Origin: ZC4RG29 sp036273935
GTDB taxonomy: Bacteria; Bacteroidota; Bacteroidia; Cytophagales; Cyclobacteriaceae
Length of the DNA stretch: 9,713 nt
NCBI GenBank assembly: GCA_036273935.1
Contig: DASUGQ010000180.1
Span: 1-9,713 of the forward strand
Direction of reading: 5' to 3'
Below, one piece after another: positions 4,514 through 9,713 of the stretch; within the stretch, counting starts at the first letter, position 1; every line of letters starts with the position of its first letter. Position numbers and translations under genes: made by a program. The notes under the pieces are model-generated. The model was not told the DNA's origin, did not search any database, and was given only the letters and a program-made list of their open reading frames with translations.

Positions 4514-5593
4514 TACGAGCACCTCGAATGTGTTCGCAAGTATTGATATACTGGCTGCCACGACGAACATCAATCGTATGGTTCGCCTGGGAATGTGGTA
4601 ATAAAGATAAGAGGCATCATTGATCAATAATCGTGTGTGGAAAATGATTATGATCAGCGGCGTAACCATCAGATATCCGAGCCCAAACGAAGAAATGGTT
4701 ATTGCAGAAAGCGGCAAGCGTGGCAGGAAGGTGATGATGAGCCACACGATATATGAATAAGTCATGGACCGGATGAGAAAGACAATAATTCTATAACTCT
4801 TTAATTTGAAATCAGGGACACACGTTACCAGGCCATTTAAAATGCTCCATAGATAAAACGATACGTTTGAGAAATTGCCAAAGCCGGCATCGAAAAGAAT
4901 ATCGCTGTTTAGGAACATTCCCGTCAGTGGAAATGAAATGGCGAGCAGGGGCTTCACGATACCAATATATTTTCCTCTCGCAAAAAATCTTTTCAAACCC
5001 TCAAAATCAAACGCCTTGATGATGCCATGCAGTAAGGCCGCAGAAGACAGCAGGAACAAAAGGATAATAAATGTATGAGCCGGACCGGGCCGAATTTTTG
5101 CCGGAAGCGTAAGGAGTATTGCGCATATAACGGACGGTACGGCAATAAGCAGAAGATTTCTTTTCTTAAAAGGTTTAGGGAAAGCATACAAACTGCTGCT
5201 AATTACAATCAGGCTATGCAACAAGGTAGGCGCGATAAATATGAGGGCATATAGTCGTTTATTTTCTGAAGCCACCCAGCCTGGAACGCTGGGTGGAATC
5301 ATGTTGTAGAAATTGTTTAGATATAAAAAAACAAATAACAAGTACACCCATAAGGTGATGCGCCCGTATTTTCTTTCCAGAGCACTTCCAAGTATGATCA
5401 GGAAAAATGAAAACCCGCTGTGCAAAATCCAGATTATGGACAGAACTGTTCCGTATAGCCACCACCCGTGCAATTCCTCAGACGTGAGTTGTGTCTGAAT
5501 GATTTGATAAGTGCCATAATGAATCCAGAGAAAGATACCAACAGGTACGATCGTTATGGGCAATGACCATTTAGGATTTCGAAAGGAATTCAT
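4505..5593 (-). CDS. Polytopic membrane protein of unknown function, last gene of the CreD operon
   Basis: A 362-residue protein with about nine or ten hydrophobic segments (for example near residues 11-30, 47-70, 77-95, 112-134, 147-163, 172-192 and 275-297) and no obvious soluble domain. It starts MNSFRNPKWSLP without a signal peptide; the first helix would act as the membrane anchor. Its ATG lies 9 bp after the creD stop, which implies co-transcription and probably related work in the inner membrane. A segment with LYLNNFYNMIPPSVPGW followed by FIAPTLLHSLIV vaguely recalls the membrane region of large Bacteroidetes MSEP-CTERM proteins, but this is from memory only and no sorting tail is present here. 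I do not recognise the family with confidence. Confidence 0.75.
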   Translation of the reverse strand: MNSFRNPKWSLPITIVPVGIFLWIHYGTYQIIQTQLTSEELHGWWLYGTVLSIIWILHSGFSFFLIILGSALERKYGRITLWVYLLFVFLYLNNFYNMIPPSVPGWVASENKRLYALIFIAPTLLHSLIVISSSLYAFPKPFKKRNLLLIAVPSVICAILLTLPAKIRPGPAHTFIILLFLLSSAALLHGIIKAFDFEGLKRFFARGKYIGIVKPLLAISFPLTGMFLNSDILFDAGFGNFSNVSFYLWSILNGLVTCVPDFKLKSYRIIVFLIRSMTYSYIVWLIITFLPRLPLSAITISSFGLGYLMVTPLIIIIFHTRLLINDASYLYYHIPRRTIRLMFVVAASISILANTFEVLVLS

Positions 5594-5602
5594 AAGTACG
5601 GA

Positions 5603-7030
5603 TTAACCAATCGCTTCTTTGTACCAGGTCACCTTTCTCGAAAAGAACATCAATGCGGCAACAATAAAGAACAGGCCAATACTGCCTATCAGTAACGACA
5701 GATCCTGTTGGAGTATGATCACATATATGAAAGAGTAAAAAACGATCATGAGCATGGAGAGAAGGATGACAAGCGACGCATTTCGCAAAAAGGTGGTGGC
5801 ATACAAACTGATCAGTACGACCGTGGCCGTCGCGGCTATCCAATAAGCAAGGTTGTATCCCAATTGCTCGGAGATGCTGAGCAGTAATGAATAGTAAATA
5901 ATCAGCGCAGCTCCGATCAATATGTATTGAAAAGGATGAATGCGCACCTTGCGGGTAATCTCAACGAGGAACAATGCTACAAAAGTCAGAATGATGATAA
6001 GCTGCGCGTACTTCGAAGTGCGCATACTTTTTTGGTATTGATCAACAGGGATCAAAAGCTTTACGCCAAAATCGGATCCGCGTAAATACTGTTTCCCTTC
6101 AATCCATTGTTGTGCGAAGGGCCGGTTAAAATGCAATACTTTCCACGATGCTGTAAAGCCACTGTCAGATACTTCTCGCGTAGCGGGCAAAAATTCTCCG
6201 TCGAAACTTGGATCTTTCCAGGGCCCTGCAAGTGTTACGTCGGTCGTTTTTCCAACGGGAACAAAATTGAGTCTTCGGCTTCCTTTGAGGCTAAGCTTAA
6301 TAGCAACATCGCCGTTGAAACTTTCGGCATTTTCCCAACCAAGCTTTAAAATAATTCCATTCCCGGACGATGCATTCGCTTCGGAAGAGACATTATAATT
6401 TGTGTCGGTGGCTCTTGGTGAAGGAAGGATTTCAACGCCGATGGCATTGGATGGCTCTGCGGTATACTGATTACCTCCTACCAAAAGCGTTGGATTGTCA
6501 TTGATGCCCCTGAGATCGCTGATTCCATAAATTATATATGCGGCATTCCAGACTATGTCATCATCGGCTATTTCCAGACTTTTGAAATCCGGTTTTGTGA
6601 ATTTTGATTTTATCTGTAGTGTAGATTCATACACTACCGCATCAAAAATTCCCCTGTGAAGGATTTCGGGATTAACGGTTCCGTCAATGCCTAACGTTTC
6701 GGGAAGGAAGTACGCTTTCTCAATGTGTTCACGCATCTCTTTTCCATCCTTACCTCGATCTATTATTTCCTGCTTCTTAAAAGGAATGACAAGAATAGGA
6801 CCTGCAAGTATTTGGCTTCCGGACCATTTGTCTTCAACTTCTTTCATCACCTGTTCCGAGCGGCTTTGTCTTTCTCGAATAAGGTCATCAATCCATGAAG
6901 AAGGAATCAACAGGATGAGGACGAGAAAACCGATTGAAAAAAGTTTGACCATAATGGATTCCTGGATCCACCGGTTGAGCCTTTCAAATACATTTAAATT
7001 TGATGAAGGGGGAAGTGTTATATTTTCCAT
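5603..7030 (-). CDS. creD: CreD-family inner membrane protein (cell envelope integrity)
   Basis: A 475-residue member of the CreD family. A first transmembrane helix at about residues 28-45 is followed by the diagnostic block around 51-83 (IRERQSRSEQV, then WSGSQILAGPILVIPF). A large extracytoplasmic domain extends to about residue 340, and five or six helices fill 342-475. E. coli CreD is part of the CreBC regulon and affects envelope phenotypes such as colicin E2 tolerance; in some gammaproteobacteria it is linked to beta-lactam response. Its biochemical activity is unknown. Here there is no CreBC nearby; a winged-helix regulator in the same operon is the likely controller. The ATG is 2 bp after the stop of the radical SAM gene, which suggests translational coupling, and the next gene follows 9 bp downstream. 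Confidence 0.93.
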   Translation of the reverse strand: MENITLPPSSNLNVFERLNRWIQESIMVKLFSIGFLVLILLIPSSWIDDLIRERQSRSEQVMKEVEDKWSGSQILAGPILVIPFKKQEIIDRGKDGKEMREHIEKAYFLPETLGIDGTVNPEILHRGIFDAVVYESTLQIKSKFTKPDFKSLEIADDDIVWNAAYIIYGISDLRGINDNPTLLVGGNQYTAEPSNAIGVEILPSPRATDTNYNVSSEANASSGNGIILKLGWENAESFNGDVAIKLSLKGSRRLNFVPVGKTTDVTLAGPWKDPSFDGEFLPATREVSDSGFTASWKVLHFNRPFAQQWIEGKQYLRGSDFGVKLLIPVDQYQKSMRTSKYAQLIIILTFVALFLVEITRKVRIHPFQYILIGAALIIYYSLLLSISEQLGYNLAYWIAATATVVLISLYATTFLRNASLVILLSMLMIVFYSFIYVIILQQDLSLLIGSIGLFFIVAALMFFSRKVTWYKEAIG

Positions 7031-7032
7031 AA

Positions 7033-8463
7033 TTATTGAAATGATTGTTGAAGTGACGAGTTATTGATAGTGAGGGCTTCTGATGTTTGTTTGATTTCTT
7101 TTTTTGAGTTCACTTTGGAAAGAACAGACTCAAGCAGAGGGAGCATTGAGTTCAGATTTCGGGTCTTTATGATAAAATTCCAGAGCGGCTCAAATTTTTT
7201 CCATCCTCCAGCGTAGAGGAAATGTTTCAGCATATGCTTGATCGAATCATGCTGTATGCTTGCTGCGGTGATGTTGCTCCAGGTGTAAAATTCTTTGTAA
7301 GCCCAGTGGTAACCGGCTTCAAGTTCTTCAGCTGAAATGTTTTTGGTTTTATAGACAACATGGCGGGTGTCGTACAAGTCCCAGTTGCTGGTAAGAATTC
7401 TGCCGGCGCTCTTCATGTCGCTATATAGCTTTGTGCCGGGGTAAGGTGTCAGGATGTGATAGGTTGATGTAGTAATGCCATTTTCAACTCCCCATTCTAC
7501 TGTGCGTTTAAAAACATCACGGTCATCATCATCCAGTCCAAAAACAAAACTTCCATTAATCATGATGCCAAGGCTGTGCAACCTCTTCACGGCGCGTTTG
7601 TAGTCCTTATGGAGGTTTTGCCGTTTGTTGCTTTGTTCCAGATTTTTGGAGGTGAAGGTTTCAAATCCAACGAACAAACTCCTCAATCCTGCGGCCGCGG
7701 CTTTTTCAACCAGGTCTGCCCGTAGAATGGAATCTACCGTAGCGGCTGATTGGAAGACGCGATTCATCCCCTTCATTCCTTCAAAAAGTGCTTCTGCAAA
7801 TCTTACATTTCCGAGCAAGTGATCATCAAGAAAGTACAGGTGCCTCCCTGGAAGCCGTTCAATCTCTGCTAACGCGTCATCTACTTGTTGAGTGTAAAAC
7901 GATTTACCACCCTCAAAGAAAGCGTCTTTGTAGCAGAAGTTGCAGTGATGCGGGCAACCACGGGTGACAACAATTGAGTTAGGAACGAGGTAGAGATGTC
8001 TCTTGATCAGGTCTCTTCTGATGGCCGGAATTTTGTCAAGTGTCCGGATGGAAGAGAAGTATCGTTTTTGAGGATGGCCGGACTTAAAGTCTTTTAAAAA
8101 TTGGGGTAAGGTTTCTTCGCCCGGGCCTAAGAAAATAGTATCAGCATGAAGCGCAGCTTCTTCTGGCAGGGACGTCACATGAAGGCCGCCGAGTATCACG
8201 AAAGATTTTTTTCCCCGGTAGTGGTCAGCAATGGAGTAAGCGCGATAAGCATTGGTGATATAAACTTGGATGATGACAAGGTCAGGTTGGTCATTTAGGT
8301 TGACAGTTTCAACATGCTGATCTTGCAGAGACACCTCATCATCGGGTGACAAGTACGCGGCCAGGGTGGCCAGTCCTAATGGCGGGAATAACGAATACTT
8401 GATCGGCCTCCAAAAAGGACTTTCAGCTTCTGTGAGGGCTGGTAAGATAAGTTTGACTTTCAT
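7033..8463 (-). CDS. B12-binding-domain radical SAM protein
   Basis: A 476-residue class-B-type radical SAM enzyme. Residues 1-140 form a cobalamin-binding-like Rossmann domain, with FPPLGLATLAAYL (26-38), GGLHVTSLPEEA (92-103) and GPGEETLP (113-120). The classical DxHxxG histidine motif is not intact (DQHVET at 48-53), as in many relatives. The radical SAM core follows, with the iron-sulfur motif C170-PHH-C174-NF-C177, then YFLDDHLLGN and GSFVFGLDDDD. The C-terminal 100 residues are helical and basic-rich. Relatives modify unactivated carbons, often by methylation of lipids, peptides or natural products; the substrate is unknown. It sits between the regulator and creD and has its own copy of the shared operator upstream. 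The position suggests a modification linked to the envelope, which is inference. Confidence 0.88.
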   Translation of the reverse strand: MKVKLILPALTEAESPFWRPIKYSLFPPLGLATLAAYLSPDDEVSLQDQHVETVNLNDQPDLVIIQVYITNAYRAYSIADHYRGKKSFVILGGLHVTSLPEEAALHADTIFLGPGEETLPQFLKDFKSGHPQKRYFSSIRTLDKIPAIRRDLIKRHLYLVPNSIVVTRGCPHHCNFCYKDAFFEGGKSFYTQQVDDALAEIERLPGRHLYFLDDHLLGNVRFAEALFEGMKGMNRVFQSAATVDSILRADLVEKAAAAGLRSLFVGFETFTSKNLEQSNKRQNLHKDYKRAVKRLHSLGIMINGSFVFGLDDDDRDVFKRTVEWGVENGITTSTYHILTPYPGTKLYSDMKSAGRILTSNWDLYDTRHVVYKTKNISAEELEAGYHWAYKEFYTWSNITAASIQHDSIKHMLKHFLYAGGWKKFEPLWNFIIKTRNLNSMLPLLESVLSKVNSKKEIKQTSEALTINNSSLQQSFQ

Positions 8464-8472
8464 ATAACTTAT

Positions 8473-8498
8473 TTTAAAAGTACTTTCAAATTCAAAGT
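8473..8498 (-). promoter_or_regulatory. Operator copy 2, before the radical SAM gene
   Basis: This is identical at 24 of 26 positions to the element at 9436-9461. On the plus strand it reads AAAGT (8477-8481), ACTTTC (8482-8487), five AT-rich bases, and CAAAGT (8493-8498). The outer pair forms an inverted repeat with one mismatch. It lies about 10 bp before the ATG at 8463, in the only sizeable gap (50 bp) of the operon. A weak -7-like TTACTTTG overlaps it at 8493-8500, but no -33 TTG was found. An internal regulated promoter is likely but not proven. Confidence 0.6.
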
Positions 8499-8513
8499 AA
8501 ATCGATAAAAAAA

Positions 8514-8816
8514 TTAGTTGCGTTGATTTTTAAGAACCGCTTCCAAAGCATCGAGGTGTTTTTTAAATGCGGTGCGGCCCTTCTCTGTGATTTTATATTT
8601 TGTATTTGGCTTTCGATCGACAAAGGATTTTATCACGGCGACATATTTTTCTTTTTCAAGGGCTTTCATGTGCGAAGCGAGGTTCCCGTCTGTCACGTCA
8701 AGCAGTTCTTTCAGGGATTTAAAGTCATACGAATCGTTCGTCACCAGCACAGACATGATCTGAAGTCGCGCGCGGTGTTCCATGACTTTGTCCAAATTCT
8801 CGAAAGGGTTCTTCAC
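8514..8816 (-). CDS. Winged-helix transcriptional regulator
   Basis: A 100-residue single-domain winged-helix protein resembling the PF13601 (HTH_27)/MarR-like class. Residues 16-30 form the first helix (HRARLQIMSVLVTN), FKSLKELLDV (about 32-41) is the helix before the turn, TDGNLASHMKALEKEKY (42-58) is the recognition helix, and VIKSFVDRKPNTKYKITEKG (60-79) is the wing; a C-terminal helix follows for dimerisation. No ligand or metal site is visible. The start is GTG at 8814-8816, overlapping the TGA of the upstream gene as GTGA, so translation is coupled. It is the obvious candidate to bind the repeated 26-bp element over its own promoter and before the radical SAM gene. Relatives are often found beside creD in Bacteroidetes. 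Confidence 0.87.
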   Translation of the reverse strand: MKNPFENLDKVMEHRARLQIMSVLVTNDSYDFKSLKELLDVTDGNLASHMKALEKEKYVAVIKSFVDRKPNTKYKITEKGRTAFKKHLDALEAVLKNQRN

Positions 8817-9436
8817 TTGTCGTAGCGGTAATACATTACAGTTCCATAAATAATATGCAGGACGCCAAAGCCAAGAGACCAGAATACGAGGCCATAGCCG
8901 GGCAGGAGTGCTGCAGCCAATCCCAATAATATTTCGCAGAATCCAAGATACCGCACTTCTTCAAAAGTATGCCGCCCCGCATTCGTCAGGGCAAGTCCGT
9001 AAAAAATCAAACATGCTGATGCGACAATGATCAGATACCCACGCGAGATGAGTATGAGAATGAACAGCCCACCCGTTATGAGGGGGATCAGTAAATTGAT
9101 CATCAGGTGCTGGCTGGTTTTGTTCCAGATCGTGGTGTTAAGTTTTTTTGCTTTTCGATGACTCAGCCAAAATCCTGTGCCTAGGGAAAGGGTAAGTACT
9201 GTAATGGCAATCATGAGAAGTCGCCCGATGATTTCTTCCTCATTGACATAGTAGAAACGAAGTCCGAAGGGTGAGTACGGATAGTAAATCATGAAGTAAG
9301 CAATGGCCGCTCCACCGAGCGCATAGACTCCAGCCATTATTCCTGACATTCCACTGAGGGAAAGGAATTTTCCAGATCGTTCCATCATCGACCGGATGGA
9401 GGCGAGATCTTTTTCATAGTCCTGAACTTCTTTCAT
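8813..9436 (-). CDS. Six-helix membrane protein, first gene of the CreD operon
   Basis: A 207-residue integral membrane protein. A short charged cytoplasmic start, MKEVQDYEKDLASIRSMMER, precedes about six hydrophobic segments near residues 27-50, 71-92, 109-128, 131-148, 161-177 and 182-200. The N-terminal block (LASIRSMMERSGKFLSLSG) is like a conserved family I know only as a hypothetical membrane protein beside small winged-helix regulators. No catalytic motif is visible. The start ATG at 9434-9436 directly follows the operator and promoter. The gene overlaps the regulator by 4 bp. It may be the signal-sensing partner of the regulator or a membrane effector; neither can be shown from sequence. 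Confidence 0.82.
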   Translation of the reverse strand: MKEVQDYEKDLASIRSMMERSGKFLSLSGMSGIMAGVYALGGAAIAYFMIYYPYSPFGLRFYYVNEEEIIGRLLMIAITVLTLSLGTGFWLSHRKAKKLNTTIWNKTSQHLMINLLIPLITGGLFILILISRGYLIIVASACLIFYGLALTNAGRHTFEEVRYLGFCEILLGLAAALLPGYGLVFWSLGFGVLHIIYGTVMYYRYDK

Positions 9437-9461
9437 TTAAAAGTACTTTGAAATGCAAAGT
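9436..9461 (-). promoter_or_regulatory. Operator copy 1, over the CreD operon promoter
   Basis: On the plus strand the element holds AAAGT (9440-9444), ACTTTG (9445-9450), AAATG, and CAAAGT (9456-9461). ACTTTG and CAAAGT form a perfect inverted repeat with a 5-bp spacer, and AAAGTACTTT (9440-9449) is itself a perfect palindrome, so three half-sites are stacked. It covers the -7 box and the likely start of transcription and ends at the ATG. A protein bound here would block transcription. The second copy is at 8473-8498. Confidence 0.65.
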
Positions 9462-9485
9462 TAACAAACGGAATCACATTTGCAA
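9456..9485 (-). promoter_or_regulatory. Bacteroidetes-type promoter of the CreD operon
   Basis: On the minus strand a -33 TTG (9485-9483) is followed by exactly 19 nt and then TAACTTTG (9463-9456), matching TTG-N19-TAnnTTTG. Transcription would begin near 9449, giving a leader of about a dozen bases without a Shine-Dalgarno sequence. The operator overlaps the -7 box. Confidence 0.72.
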
Positions 9486-9625
9486 TGGTTTCACCAGTTG
9501 ACTTACAAAGTAGACGTTCGACAACCAGGGACATGCATTCCGGATTCAATTACTCAGTTTTTTTAAATGCCTGTTAGAAATTTTCAATCCTAGTCCTTAA
9601 TATTGCAGTCCCTTTTGGAAGACAT

Positions 9626-9699
9626 TCCTTGGTAGCTCAGCTGGTTAGAGCATCTGACTGTTAATCAGAGGGTCGCTGGTTCGAGCCCAGCCCGAGGAG
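9626..9699 (+). tRNA. tRNA-Asn, anticodon GTT
   Basis: A full cloverleaf: acceptor TCCTTGG pairs with CCGAGGA (one T-G wobble), D-arm AGCTCAGCTGGTTAGAGC, anticodon stem TCTGA/TCAGA with loop CTGTTAA, and T-arm CTGGTTCGAGCCCAG. The anticodon at 9660-9662 is GTT, reading AAC and AAU. The discriminator is G and CCA is not encoded, unlike the tRNA-Pro in this window. The upstream 9486-9625 shows no complete promoter; TAATATTG at 9598-9605 is one base off the -7 consensus but lacks a -33. Confidence 0.95.
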
Positions 9700-9713
9700 C
9701 AATGAAAATGAGG

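Noticed and set aside
5571..5843. 90-codon minus-strand frame overlapping the creD end
   Set aside because: It is in another frame inside the conserved helices of CreD; its His- and Cys-rich appearance is typical of a shifted frame.
6687..7067. 126-codon plus-strand open frame opposite creD
   Set aside because: It is antisense to the conserved N-terminal half of CreD, and its composition looks like a reverse-strand shadow.
8523..8825. 100-codon plus-strand frame opposite the winged-helix regulator
   Set aside because: It mirrors the regulator gene almost exactly and shows no domain; the minus-strand protein has a clear winged-helix fold.
9598..9605. TAATATTG as promoter of tRNA-Asn
   Set aside because: One mismatch in the -7 box and no TTG at 19 nt upstream, so it is too weak to list as a feature.

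Overview
The window looks like a chromosomal segment of a Bacteroidetes bacterium, probably of the Cytophagales. The evidence is a near-perfect Bacteroidetes-type promoter (TTG, 19 nt, TAACTTTG) at 9456-9485, the near absence of Shine-Dalgarno sequences, and families typical of the phylum: a stand-alone carboxypeptidase-regulatory-like lipid/envelope protein, a CreD operon with a winged-helix regulator, a ~540-residue P5C dehydrogenase and minimal GIY-YIG nucleases. The genus call is inference.

Region 1 (1-860, all minus strand) is the most unusual part. An intact tRNA-Pro gene (anticodon AGG, CCA encoded) is followed by a hairpin terminator and an 83-residue GIY-YIG nuclease gene. The whole cassette of about 380 bp is then repeated in tandem. 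In the second copy the 3' half of the tRNA is identical to the intact gene, the 5' half is decayed, and the 17-nt anticodon arm is replaced by a perfect 17-nt hairpin. The two nuclease genes differ at 13 nucleotides, 10 of them silent, so the protein seems to be maintained. It resembles a minimal selfish or tRNA-associated element with no recombinase.

Region 2 (964-4494) holds ordinary genes. A secreted carboxypeptidase-regulatory-like protein runs to the left. To the right run an ArsR-type regulator with a probable operator directly before its ATG, a YjjG-type HAD phosphatase 10 bp downstream, and the L-glutamate-gamma-semialdehyde dehydrogenase gene pruA.

Region 3 (4505-9485, minus strand) looks like one five-gene envelope operon: a six-helix membrane protein, a winged-helix regulator overlapping it by 4 bp, a B12-binding radical SAM enzyme, CreD, and a polytopic membrane protein of unknown role. 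A 26-bp operator-like element occurs twice with 24 of 26 positions identical, once over the main promoter and once before the radical SAM gene. This suggests that the regulator controls both segments. The downstream three genes sit 2 and 9 bp apart.

Region 4 (9486-9713) is intergenic DNA followed by a plus-strand tRNA-Asn (GTT). I saw no transposase, integrase, CRISPR array or toxin-antitoxin pair. The best candidates for something undescribed are the tRNA-Pro/GIY-YIG tandem cassette and the radical SAM enzyme built into a CreD operon under a shared operator.
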